From positions 1 through 64,000 of the forward strand of contig NZ_ATWL01000003.1 in the NCBI RefSeq assembly GCF_000421225.1: DNA of 64,000 bases. The letters are read 5' to 3'. The position numbers and the translations under genes are program-made. This DNA comes from Ruania albidiflava DSM 18029 (GTDB lineage Bacteria > Actinomycetota > Actinomycetes > Actinomycetales > Beutenbergiaceae). This document shows positions 46,323-54,996 of this stretch, piece by piece (within the stretch, counting starts at the first letter, position 1; the number at the start of each line of letters is the position of its first letter). The notes below the pieces were generated by a model, which did not search any database, was not told where the DNA came from, and worked only from the letters and a program-made list of their open reading frames with translations.

Positions 46323-47423
46323 ATGCGTTGGGACGGGCAGAAGCTGAGTGATGGCGCAGGTCCGGCGCTGCTGCCGCTCAACGGCCTGGTGCGGAGCGTG
46401 CGCACGCCGGAGTTCGAGGGTGTGACGTTCCACGAGGTGCTGTGCAAGAGCGCGCTGAACCGGGTGCCGAAGAACTCCACGATGCCGTTCACCTGGACGA
46501 TCAACCCCACGCGCGGCTGCCTCCACCAGTGTGTCTATTGTTTTGCGCGCAAGACGCACGAGTACCTGGACCTGGACTCCGGTGCGGACTTCGACTCCCA
46601 GATCGTGGTGAAGACGAACATCGTGGAGGTGCTGCGCGCCGAGCTGGCCCGGCCCTCCTGGGCGCGCGAGCACGTGGCGCTGGGCACGAACTCCGACCCG
46701 TACATGCGCGCTGAGGGCCGCTACGAGCTGATGCCCGGGATCCTTGAGGCGCTCACCGAGGCCCGCACGCCGTTCTCGGTGCTCACCAAGGGGCCGCTGC
46801 TGCGCCGAGACCTGCCGCTGCTCGTGCGGGCTGCTCAGCGGGTGAGTGTGGACGTGGGCGTCTCGCTGGCGTTCATGGACCCTGAGCTGCAGCAACGGGT
46901 GGAGCCGGGCACGCCGAAGCCGGCCGCGCGGCTGCAGCTGATCCGGGCCCTCGCGGACGCCGGGCTGGAACCCACGGTGATGGCGATGCCGGTGCTGCCG
47001 TGGCTCACCGACTCCGATGAGCACCTGGACGTACTGATGGGTGCGGTCGCTGAGGCAGGTGGTGCGTGGGTGACAGTGGGTGCACTGCACCTGCGGCCCG
47101 GAGCTCGAGAATGGTTCCTCGGTTGGCTGGGTCGGGACTACCCGGACCTGGTGCCCAAGTACGAGGTGCTGTACGGGCGGGGTTCGTACGCCTCTGCCGA
47201 GTACCGGGAGTGGCTCGCGGGCAGGGTGCGGCGGCTGCGGCGCCGGCACGGGTTCACCGAGCGGGCGCCGCGGGATCGTGCGGCAGGTGAGGGTCGCAGT
47301 TCCGGGAAGAGCGGGCGATGGTCGCTGCGGAACGACCCTGCCGAGGTGACCGCGCGACCGGGCGCAGCAGAACCGGTCGGGCCGACGCTCTCCGAGCTGA
47401 GCATGCAGCCTGCGTTGTTCTGA
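46323..47423 (+). CDS. Rv2578c-family radical SAM protein
   Basis: A 366-residue radical SAM enzyme related to SplB-like proteins. The cluster motif is GCLHQCVYCFAR (CxxxCxxC), followed by VALGTNSDPYMRAEG and SVLTKGPLLRRDL. The C-terminal 60 residues are basic and low-complexity. An SOS box immediately upstream suggests damage induction; as I recall, the M. tuberculosis homologue belongs to the LexA regulon. The substrate is unknown, and a DNA-photoproduct or nucleotide-related role is plausible. Confidence 0.87.
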   Translation: MRWDGQKLSDGAGPALLPLNGLVRSVRTPEFEGVTFHEVLCKSALNRVPKNSTMPFTWTINPTRGCLHQCVYCFARKTHEYLDLDSGADFDSQIVVKTNIVEVLRAELARPSWAREHVALGTNSDPYMRAEGRYELMPGILEALTEARTPFSVLTKGPLLRRDLPLLVRAAQRVSVDVGVSLAFMDPELQQRVEPGTPKPAARLQLIRALADAGLEPTVMAMPVLPWLTDSDEHLDVLMGAVAEAGGAWVTVGALHLRPGAREWFLGWLGRDYPDLVPKYEVLYGRGSYASAEYREWLAGRVRRLRRRHGFTERAPRDRAAGEGRSSGKSGRWSLRNDPAEVTARPGAAEPVGPTLSELSMQPALF

Positions 47424-47577
47424 GGGCTCTCTGCTGCGTGAACGTCCTGCCAACGAGTTCGCCCGCCCGTAGCAGCTCGGGCAGCGCAAGAGACACCGTT
47501 CCGATACGAGGTCGGTACGACAGGTCAGACGATCATGCGCAGACCCCACCGTGTTAGAGATCAGGGTCTTGAGCGGG

Positions 47578-47910
47578 GGCTCATCCCCGCACGCGGGGAG
47601 CGGACCAGCGCCGCACCAGACCCCAGCGCCAGGTAGCGGGCTCATCCCCGCACGCGGGGAACGGACTCGTTCCACATGGCGACCATGAGGCGTGCGTGGG
47701 GCTCATCCCCGCACGCGGGGAGCGGACACCCGTGGCCGACTGACGCCTAGGTGTCAACAGGGCTCATCCCCGCACGCGGGGAGCGGACTCGTTCCCGTCC
47801 TCCGCGTCCGCGTCGTACTTCGGCTCATCCCCGCACGCGGGGAGCGGACATCATCGGTCCACTCATCGGCGGGCTGGCGTACGGCTCATCCCCGCACGCG
47901 GGGAGCGGAC
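47578..47910 (-). CRISPR. Type I-E CRISPR array, six repeats, five spacers
   Basis: Six 28-bp repeats start at 47578, 47639, 47700, 47761, 47822 and 47883, with five 33-base spacers and an exact 61-bp period, standard for type I-E. The repeat reads GGCTCATCCCCGCACGCGGG then GAGCGGAC on the plus strand; its reverse resembles the E. coli I-E repeat, so the array is transcribed on the minus strand. The second repeat (47639) has one substitution (AACGGAC), suiting the leader-distal end. The leader-proximal side runs directly into a truncated cas3, with no leader and no cas1, cas2 or Cascade genes. Spacers at 47667 and 47789 begin with the same six bases. Confidence 0.97.
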
Positions 47911-49286
47911 TTACTGCAACCGGCCAGACCGAGGTGGCGCAGCATCATGTGCCGGGATACGAGGGCCGCGAACAAGACGGTGTCGATGGTGCCGGTGACG
48001 AAGTCGGCGAGGATGGAACGCTTGCGGCCCCGGAACCATTCGTGCACGGCGGCGGTCTTCCGGTCTGGGGGGTCCTCCGGGCGTACGGTGCCGGTGGCGC
48101 GCGCGAACGGCAGTCCGGTGTAGGTCTCGTTCAGTGCCGCCTTGCCGTGCACGAGAGCCACCGACTGGCTGCCGGTGCCCTGTGGGTCCGGCAGTTGCTC
48201 GAGCCAGCCGAGCATGCGTTCGAACATTGCGTTCGAGGTGGCTTGGGTGGGCAGCGCCCAGTAGCAGCCCGTCAGCCCGAACGTCGCAGCCATTGTCTCT
48301 GCGGCCAGCATCGCGGCCTCGGTCTTTCCTTCACCCATCGGTGCTTCGATCACGATCAGTCCAGGCTCGGTGAGCTCGGCTGCGAGCCGGGCGCTCTCCT
48401 CCTGCACGGGTCGGACCGGGCCTGCTGCGGCCGGGAAACGGTCTGCGAAGAACTCGCCCACCGCCGTCGGTGGTGCGAGCGGTTGCCACGGTGCGCGGAT
48501 CGCGAGCCTTGACCATGCAGCGAGACTTCGTGCGGACGGTGTGTCACCCACCGGGTCCGGTAGGTCGGGGACGCACCCGTAGGGGTAGAGCGGGAACAGG
48601 TCGCTGTCGGAGGCGATCCAGTCCGCCATCACGACCAGACCGGTGAGAATCATCTGTACCTGTTGCGGCAACTGAAGCGTCGACCAGTCCAGCCAGTCGC
48701 CGGTGATTCCGGTGCGGGCGGCAACGCGGTTGGCGAGGAGGTCCTGCACGGCGATCCACGCGCCCGTGCCGAACAACGACGACTGTTCGATGGGCGCCGA
48801 GCTGACCGCGACGGCGCTGGGGTAGCTGCCGTGGTGTCCGCCCACGATGCAGGTGAGCTGATCGCGGCGGTGTGGCGGCAACGAGGTGTAACGTCCCAAC
48901 CACCGATCCAGGATGGCGCCCGAAGCGATCTCATGCCTCAGCTTGGCACGGTCCTGACGAACCATCGGGCCCACCGGCAGGCCGAGATGTTCCATGTCGG
49001 CGCAGAGTTCACGCCCTTGCACAGCGAACGCCGGGCTAGCCTTTCCGAGGTCGTGGGAGGCCGCCAACCACACAGCCAGGCGGCGGGCGTCGCCTTCGCT
49101 CGGCATGCTTGCGGCTACTGCCGATCGTATCGACGGAGCCAGCCACTCGTCCCAGAGCATCCCGGCGACGTCGGCGGCGTCGTCGAGGTGCTGCCAGAGC
49201 GGCAGCCAGTGCTCGACGTCACCGACGAATGGATCCGACTTGGCCCATACGGATGCGGCCTGCTGCTGGGTGGTTTCGCGGGTCAT
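47886..49286 (-). pseudogene. cas3: cas3, truncated by fusion to the CRISPR array
   Basis: The N-terminal half of a type I-E Cas3 nuclease-helicase. The HD nuclease is present (His78-Asp79 in AASHDLGKASPAF, later GGHHGSYPSA), and the helicase begins with APMGEGKTEA (Walker A, about residue 315). Homology runs to FVTGTIDTVLFAALVSRHMM, then LRHLGLAG. At that point, just before the expected DEVH box, the frame enters repeat 6 of the array within about 8 bases and stops at 47886. About 457 of the usual 900 or so residues remain. Helicase motifs II-VI are lost, so interference activity is not expected. Codon use is less GC-rich than in the core genes. Confidence 0.9.
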
Positions 49287-49560
49287 GCGTGCACTATCCG
49301 CCCGAGCACCGACACTGGCGCCGGTCCTGCCGCAGCGTCGTTGCCTCCTGTACGCATGTGCATGAACCGATCACACACCATTGGGGGCGATTATTCAGGC
49401 GTTTGGAGCACGAGATCTGTGCGATTGTCCGTCCCCGTATGTGAGTCTCCCGCGCGGCCCACGCATGGACGGGAGGCCGAGGGATGTGGCCGAGCCGAGC
49501 GCTCACGGTGTGTCATGACGTCGGCGATCTGCTGACTGATGGTGGCGATAGCCTCAAGCC
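49287..49560. other. Divergent promoter region, cas3 / PD-(D/E)XK-like gene
   Basis: 274 bp separate the two divergent starts. The DNA is visibly less GC-rich than surrounding core genes (for example CACACACCATTGGGGGCGAT). I found no convincing sigma-factor hexamers, operator palindrome or small gene in it. The plus-strand gene has no strong ribosome-binding site. Confidence 0.4.
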
Positions 49561-50736
49561 ATGCTCGAAGTTGCGCGCTCGCTGGACCGGATGGTCACTG
49601 CGCTGGTGCCCTCGCTGTCGAGGAGCCTGGCCGAGCAATTCAATGTCTTCCGGGTCATGCACCACGGCACGCATGAGAAGCAGCTGTCGAATGTGTTCGC
49701 GTGGCTGCTCAACTCGCAGGGGACGCATGGGCTCGGCGACACGTTTCAGCAGATCTTCGTCGAGCAGGTGAATCAGGGCCTTGCCGGTGGAGAACGGCTG
49801 CCGACTCGCGGCTACGAGGTCGTCCAAGAGGTCGACACCTCCGGCAGCGAGGACGGTGAGCGGGATATCGCTGACATCGTGCTCACCAGCGAACGCGCCA
49901 GCATCGTGGTGGAGAACTACGAGTGGTCAGACGGCCAAGGCCACGGCTACGAGCGCTATCTCGCGCACGGCGCAGCGGGCGGCAGGCAGAGCGCCGTCGT
50001 GCTGCTGTGCGTCCGGCACGTGAGTCATCTGCAGACAGATGGCTGGGAGAAGGCTGTTGTCGTGACGTATGCGGAGCTGCTGGAGAGCCTGCACACCCAC
50101 GTCGCCGGCGATGTGCGGTGGCGGCGGACCCACCCACGGCAGGACTTCTTCATCAGCGAGCTTGTCGAGCACTTCACGGAAGGACCAGGGGTTGTGAGCG
50201 GTGAGGACCAGATCCGGTTCATCGAGGCCATGTGTGCGACCGGCGAGAGTGCCCGCTACGGCCACCTGCCACATGCGAGCGCCGCGCAACAGTTCGCCGA
50301 CCTGGTGGCCTTGCACGCCAAGCGGCAGTTCGAGGAGGGGCGCAAGACCTTGGCGGAGGTGAAGCGGGCACTGCGGCACTATGCCGAAGACACCCTGGCT
50401 GCCCAGATCAACGAGAGCATCTCCACCGGACAGGTGTCGGCGGTCAAGGCGCCGTTCTTGGGGCAATGGGAGTGGTGTGTGGCGCTCGTCCGCCCGGACC
50501 CGGACCGGAACTTGCATCTGGAGTTCGGTCCCACGGCGGTCGCCCAGAACGAAGTGGTGGTTGAGCCGGTCACTCATCCCGACTACTCGAAGATCTTCGT
50601 GTCGCGACAGGCCGCCGGCAGCGAGGGCATCGATCGTCTTCGCCAGACGGATGTAGGGCTCCAGGAAGTCCTGAACGGCCTCAGTGATGGCGACCTACGC
50701 CTGCGCAACGCACTGCTCGCGATCGCCGCCTCCTGA
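49561..50736 (+). CDS. PD-(D/E)XK nuclease-like protein with altered active site
   Basis: A 391-residue protein. The N-terminal half resembles the PDDEXK_4-type nuclease family: HEKQLSNVFAWLLNSQGTHG, then RDIADIVLTSERASIVVENY and SDGQGHGYERYL. The catalytic Asp (ADIVL) and Glu (VVEN) are in place, but the Lys expected two residues after the Glu is Tyr (ENY). The C-terminal half (from about 230) is unassigned. It is divergent from the truncated cas3 and shares its lower GC content, suggesting joint acquisition. It could be an active variant or a nucleic-acid-binding relic. Confidence 0.68.
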   Translation: MLEVARSLDRMVTALVPSLSRSLAEQFNVFRVMHHGTHEKQLSNVFAWLLNSQGTHGLGDTFQQIFVEQVNQGLAGGERLPTRGYEVVQEVDTSGSEDGERDIADIVLTSERASIVVENYEWSDGQGHGYERYLAHGAAGGRQSAVVLLCVRHVSHLQTDGWEKAVVVTYAELLESLHTHVAGDVRWRRTHPRQDFFISELVEHFTEGPGVVSGEDQIRFIEAMCATGESARYGHLPHASAAQQFADLVALHAKRQFEEGRKTLAEVKRALRHYAEDTLAAQINESISTGQVSAVKAPFLGQWEWCVALVRPDPDRNLHLEFGPTAVAQNEVVVEPVTHPDYSKIFVSRQAAGSEGIDRLRQTDVGLQEVLNGLSDGDLRLRNALLAIAAS

Positions 50737-50747
50737 TGTGTGGATAA

Positions 50748-50942
50748 CACCTGCAGGCCGATTCGCACCCCGTCACGGTCGATGCGCATGGGACGACCTG
50801 GGGGAAGAACACGCTCAGCCTGATCGGCACAGGGCTGGCGATCGTGGGCGGGGTCGGCTGCCTGGTGGTCGCGGGCGCTCGCGCCACCCGACGGGAGCGA
50901 GCCAGGAACAGCACCGCGCCACGCGATTCCGACCGGGAGTGA
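50748..50942 (+). pseudogene. C-terminal remnant of a membrane-anchored protein
   Basis: An open frame without a start codon (in-frame TAA at 50745-50747) encodes about 64 residues. They contain HPVTVDAHGTTWGKN, then a membrane helix (LSLIGTGLAIVGGVGCLVVA) and a basic cytoplasmic tail (RATRRERAR). Strong GC3 bias supports past coding. It looks like the last part of a cell-surface protein left after a deletion, between the nuclease-like and aminotransferase genes. Confidence 0.5.
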
Positions 50943-51094
50943 CTCACGGGGCCGCCCCGCCCGCCGGGCCACCGCTGCCCAGCGCCCGCGGCACCACCCG
51001 CTGCCCCCAAGCAGCCCCTACTCTGGTGAGATCACCGGCCCAGGCGACCTCCGCCGTCGTGCTGGCCGTGCCGACCGACAGGAAGGGGCCCAGC

Positions 51095-52303
51095 GTGAAG
51101 GTTGCCGGCCGTGCCGCCGTCCCACCGTTCCAGGTGATGAGCATCCTGGACCGGGTCGCCCAGCTGCGCGCTGCCGGGCGGGACGTGATCTCGCTGTGCG
51201 CCGGCGAGCCCGAGGGTGGCGCCCCACCGGACGTCGCGGCCGCCGCCATCGACGCGCACCGGGCAGGCGATCTCGGCTACACCAGCGCACTCGGCCCCCG
51301 CGAGCTGCGCGAAGCCGTCGCCGGGCACTACCACCGCTGGTACGGCCTGGACCTCACCGAAGCAGACGTCGCGATCACCACCGGCTCCTCCGGTGCCTTC
51401 CAGCTCGCGTTCCTCGCCGCCTTCGAACCCGGCGACCGGGTCGCCCTGGCCAGCCCCGGCTACCCCGCCTACCGCAACATCCTCACCGCTCTGGGCTGCC
51501 AGGTGGTCGACATCCCCTGCGGTGTGGCGGAGCGGTTCCAACCCACCCCGGAGCTGCTCGCCGCCGCGCACGCCCGCGCACCGCTGGCCGGCCTGGTGCT
51601 CGCCTCCCCGGCCAACCCGACCGGCACCATGGTCCACCGGGACGAGCTCGCCGCCCTCACCACCTGGTGCGATGCGCACGGCGTCCGGCTGGTCAGCGAC
51701 GAGATCTACCACGGCATCACCTACCCGGCCGATCCCACCGCCCCGGACGCCCGCGGGGTGAGCGCCTGGGAGTCCAGCCGCACCGGGGTGGTCGTCTCCT
51801 CCTTCTCCAAGTACTGGGGGATGACCGGCTGGCGGCTCGGCTGGATGCTGCTGCCCGCCGACCTGCGCGAGGCGATCGACGCCCTTGCCGGCAACCTCGC
51901 CCTCTGCCCGCCGGTACCCGCCGCCCGCGCCGCCCTGGCCGCGTTCAGCGAGGACTCTTACGCCGCCGCCGACGCCCGCGTGGCCGACCTGGCCAGCACC
52001 CGCGCCCAGCTGCTCGACCTGGTGCCGTCGCTCGGCTGGGGGCCGGTCGCCCCCGCCGACGGCGCGTTCTACCTCTACGCCGGCCTGGGCGAGGCCCTGG
52101 GCCGCTACCCCGACGCCGTCGCCTGGTGTCGCGCACTGCTCGAGGAGCAAGGTGTGGCGCTGGTGCCCGGTATCGACTTCGACCCCACCGGCGGCGCAGG
52201 CTTCGTGCGGCTCTCCTTCGGCGCCGGCACCCAGGCGGTCACCTCCGCCATCCAACGCATCCAGGCGTTCCAGGCCGGCGACGGCGCAGCTCGCCGCGCG
52301 TAG
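51095..52303 (+). CDS. Class I aminotransferase
   Basis: A 402-residue fold-type I PLP enzyme of the aspartate aminotransferase superfamily. Landmarks are SLCAGEPEGGAPPDV, ITTGSSGAFQLAFLAAF, SPANPTGTMVH (Asn), SDEIYHGITYP (Asp, Tyr), SSFSKYWGMTGWRLGW (PLP Lys) and a C-terminal RLSF Arg. Substrate range is not predictable. GTG 51095 is chosen for GGAAGGGG upstream; the frame is open much further upstream but there overlaps unrelated sequence. Confidence 0.88.
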   Translation: MKVAGRAAVPPFQVMSILDRVAQLRAAGRDVISLCAGEPEGGAPPDVAAAAIDAHRAGDLGYTSALGPRELREAVAGHYHRWYGLDLTEADVAITTGSSGAFQLAFLAAFEPGDRVALASPGYPAYRNILTALGCQVVDIPCGVAERFQPTPELLAAAHARAPLAGLVLASPANPTGTMVHRDELAALTTWCDAHGVRLVSDEIYHGITYPADPTAPDARGVSAWESSRTGVVVSSFSKYWGMTGWRLGWMLLPADLREAIDALAGNLALCPPVPAARAALAAFSEDSYAAADARVADLASTRAQLLDLVPSLGWGPVAPADGAFYLYAGLGEALGRYPDAVAWCRALLEEQGVALVPGIDFDPTGGAGFVRLSFGAGTQAVTSAIQRIQAFQAGDGAARRA

Positions 52304-52344
52304 GTCCGCTCGGCTGGTTGCGGGTCACCAGTACGCTGCTGGGC

Positions 52345-53355
52345 GTGAGCGACGCAGCCCTCGAAGCGACCGAAACCATCAGGATCGACCCTGCCGCCGA
52401 CTCCCCCTACTGGCGCGGGGCCCTCACCTGGGTGACCGACGGTGACCTGCACCATCCCTGGCGGCTGCCACCGGAGCGGGCGCGCCGTGCGCACGCCCCC
52501 GGGCTGATCGAGGTCGCACAGATGGCTGCTGGGGTGCGGGTGGAGCTGGTCACCGACGCCACCGCCCTGCGTCTGCCGCTGACCTTCGCCTACGAGACGC
52601 CCGGAACCCTGGACCTGACCGTGGACGGGCAGCTCGTCGACCGGGTCGAGCTCGAGGGTGCTCACACCCTCACCGGCGAGCTCCCGGCCGGTATGCACGA
52701 GGTGCGGATCTGGCTGCCGCAGGTGGGCCGCACCGGCGTGGGCCCCCTCGAGCTGGTCGGAGCCACCGTCGCCGACCCGCTGCCGAGACGGCCGCGGTGG
52801 ATCACCTACGGCTCCTCGATCAGCCAGTGCAGCGCCGCCGCGGGTCCGAGCGAGACCTGGCCTGCGATCGTGGCCACCAGCCTCGGCTGGGACCTGGTGT
52901 GCCTCGGCCTGTCCGGCCAGTGCCACCTGGACCCGATCGTCGGCCACGCGATCGCCGCGCAACCGGCTGACCTGGTCACGATGTGCCTGGGCATCAACAT
53001 CCACAACGGGGGGTCGTTCAGCGAACGGTCCTTCGCCCCGCAGGTCTCCGGTTTCCTCGAGCGGGTGCGCCTGGCGCATCCCACCATCCCGGTCGCGGTG
53101 ATCAGCCCGATCGGCTCACCGGAGCGGGAGACTACGCCCAGCGCCGCCGGGTTCGACCTGGTGCGCATGCGGGCAGCGCTCGCCGATGTGGTGCGCGTGC
53201 TCGCCGAGGACGACCCGGACCTGCATCTCATCGACGGTCTGGCAGTGCTCGGCGTGCACGAGGCGCACCTGCTTCCCGACGGGCTGCACCCGGACGCCGA
53301 GGGCTACCGGCTGATGGGCACCCGGCTCACCGAGCAGCTCGGCGTGCTGGTCTGA
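52345..53355 (+). CDS. SGNH/GDSL-family hydrolase
   Basis: A 336-residue esterase-like protein. An N-terminal beta-sandwich (about 1-150) precedes the SGNH domain: TYGSSISQCS (nucleophile Ser), GLSGQCHLD (Gly), MCLGINIHNGG (Asn) and LPDGLHPDAEG (catalytic Asp-His). No signal peptide is visible. The two-domain form is seen in carbohydrate esterases. It starts at GTG 52345, 41 bp after the aminotransferase gene, and may be cotranscribed. Confidence 0.85.
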   Translation: MSDAALEATETIRIDPAADSPYWRGALTWVTDGDLHHPWRLPPERARRAHAPGLIEVAQMAAGVRVELVTDATALRLPLTFAYETPGTLDLTVDGQLVDRVELEGAHTLTGELPAGMHEVRIWLPQVGRTGVGPLELVGATVADPLPRRPRWITYGSSISQCSAAAGPSETWPAIVATSLGWDLVCLGLSGQCHLDPIVGHAIAAQPADLVTMCLGINIHNGGSFSERSFAPQVSGFLERVRLAHPTIPVAVISPIGSPERETTPSAAGFDLVRMRAALADVVRVLAEDDPDLHLIDGLAVLGVHEAHLLPDGLHPDAEGYRLMGTRLTEQLGVLV

Positions 53356-53373
53356 GCTCGCCGGTCCCGTCGC

Positions 53374-53802
53374 TCAGCCCCGGCGCACCCGGCTGAGCAC
53401 CAGCTCGCGTGCCCGCAGCTTCGCCCGGGTGCGGGCGGTGCACGCGGCCGCCACGGCGATCACCCCGGCGAGCAGCTGTCCGCCGAGGATCGCCCGGTTC
53501 AGGTTCAGCGCCGGCTTCCAGGTGACGTCGCCGCCGCGGACCACGAACACCCCGGCCGGCACCGCACGCACCCCGAAACCGCCGCCACCACCCGAGCCTT
53601 CGCCGATCGGTCCGCTCTCGCTGGAGCGCGGGTCGCGACCCGCCCCGGACCCGTAGCCCATCCCTGCGCCGCCGAGCACGCGGGCCACCGGGATCACTGT
53701 GACGCCGTCCGCCTCGTACGGTTCGCCGAACACCCGGCGCACGGTCAGCGCCTCTCGGGCGGCGTCGATGGGCTTGCTGGCCTGGCTGTCTGCGTCGGTC
53801 AT
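53374..53802 (-). CDS. GerW/YtfJ-family protein
   Basis: A 142-residue protein with the GerW (YtfJ) pattern: ALTVRRVFGEPYEADGVTVI, PVARVLGGAGMGYGSGAG, a Gly-rich stretch, then FGVRAVPAGVFVVRGGDVTW and a C-terminal helix. The family was named in Bacillus spore germination but is common in non-sporulating actinobacteria, where its function is unknown. ATG 53802 has GAGGAG upstream. Confidence 0.85.
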   Translation of the reverse strand: MTDADSQASKPIDAAREALTVRRVFGEPYEADGVTVIPVARVLGGAGMGYGSGAGRDPRSSESGPIGEGSGGGGGFGVRAVPAGVFVVRGGDVTWKPALNLNRAILGGQLLAGVIAVAAACTARTRAKLRARELVLSRVRRG

Positions 53803-53875
53803 CTCGAGCTCCTCTGGGTCGGGGTTCCACTCTCGCCTGGGCAGCACCGGATGCTCAAGACCGGGAGCGCCACGA

Positions 53876-54880
53876 TCAGCGTCGGGTGCTGGCCCGCACC
53901 TGCAGCTCCGGCTGGAACAGCTGCTGCTGCGCTGGCGTGCTGGGGGAGAGCAGCCGTTCGAAAAGCATCTCTGCGGCGGCTGCGCCGATCTCCCGGCTCG
54001 GCTGGCGGATCGAGGTCAGCGGCCGCGCGGTCGTGGCGGCGAAGACGATGTCGTCGTACCCGATCACCGCGACCTCACCGGGGACGTCCACCCCGGCGTC
54101 GACCAGCTCGGCCACGATGCCGATCGCCTGCAGGTCGTTGCCGCCGAACACCCCGTCCGGGCGGTCCTGCGGGTCCCGGTCGGCGATCTGCCGGCCCGCT
54201 TCGCGGCCGAACCCCACGTCCAGGTCCGGGAACTCCAGCACCTCCAGGCTCACGTTCCCCGCCTCGTCCACAGCCTTCTGGTAGCCACGCAGCCGCCGCA
54301 CCATCTGTTGTACCTGGCGCGGCCCGGAGACGAACCACAGCCTGCGGCAGCCCTGCTCGATCAGGTGCCGGGCCGCCAGATACCCACCCGCCTCGTGGTC
54401 GGTGCCGACCGATGGCAGCAGTCCTTCGTCGTCGGTGCGGTCCACCAGCACCACTGGCGTGCCCCGGGCGGCGATCTCGTGCGCCTGCTGCAGGTTGTCG
54501 TCGAACGGGGTGAGGATGATGCCGTCGAACCGGAACTGCTCGAACATGCGCAGGTACTGTCGCTGCTGCTGCGGCGACTCGTGCGTGCTGCCGACCATCA
54601 CGCTCAGGTTCTTCTCCGTGGCCGCATGCTCCACGGCCACCACCATCTCGGCGAAGAACGGGTTGGAGGCGTTGATCACCGAGAGGCCGATCATCCCGCT
54701 GCGCGAGGTGCGCAGCTGCCGGGCCGGCATGTTCGGGACGAAGCCGAGCTCGTCGACAGCCGAGCGGACACGTTCGGCCATCCCGGTGGACAGGCGGTCA
54801 GGCCAGTTGAAGAAGTTGGACACTGTGGCCGCGGACACGCCCGCATGCCGTGCGACCTCCTGAATCGTCACCGGCGGCAC
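53876..54880 (-). CDS. LacI-family transcriptional regulator
   Basis: A 334-residue repressor. VTIQEVARHAGVSAATVSNF is the helix-turn-helix and MPARQLRTSRSGMIGLSV the hinge. A periplasmic-binding-like sensor domain follows, ending GYDDIVFAATTARPLTSIRQP. It probably responds to a sugar. The nearest sugar gene is the GH88 hydrolase at 55664, but a universal stress gene lies between, so its target is uncertain. Confidence 0.92.
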   Translation of the reverse strand: MPPVTIQEVARHAGVSAATVSNFFNWPDRLSTGMAERVRSAVDELGFVPNMPARQLRTSRSGMIGLSVINASNPFFAEMVVAVEHAATEKNLSVMVGSTHESPQQQRQYLRMFEQFRFDGIILTPFDDNLQQAHEIAARGTPVVLVDRTDDEGLLPSVGTDHEAGGYLAARHLIEQGCRRLWFVSGPRQVQQMVRRLRGYQKAVDEAGNVSLEVLEFPDLDVGFGREAGRQIADRDPQDRPDGVFGGNDLQAIGIVAELVDAGVDVPGEVAVIGYDDIVFAATTARPLTSIRQPSREIGAAAAEMLFERLLSPSTPAQQQLFQPELQVRASTRR

Positions 54881-54996
54881 GCCATCCTCCTTTGGTCTCC
54901 CCTACAGGAGGCCACTCTAAGCGCTCAGCTGGTGTGCTTGTGAATCGTTTTGTCCGGAGGTCAGGCCTGCTCGACGGCGCAGCGCACCCGGGTCGG

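Noticed and set aside
47911..47943. A seventh CRISPR unit, i.e. a sixth spacer after repeat 6
   Set aside because: All but about 8 bases of this stretch align with the cas3 reading frame and no further repeat follows.
49287..49560. Small RNA or toxin gene in the cas3/nuclease-like intergenic region
   Set aside because: No frame has a credible start with ribosome-binding site and no stable hairpin with a T-tract is visible.
50684..51094. In-frame N-terminal extension of the aminotransferase gene
   Set aside because: The extra residues are Arg/Pro/Ala-rich without homology, overlap the nuclease-like gene, and GTG 51095 has its own ribosome-binding site.
54900..54960. Possible LacI autoregulatory operator (AGCGCT core; GTGAATCGTTTTG)
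   Set aside because: Neither sequence is palindromic beyond a few bases, so it cannot be told from chance.
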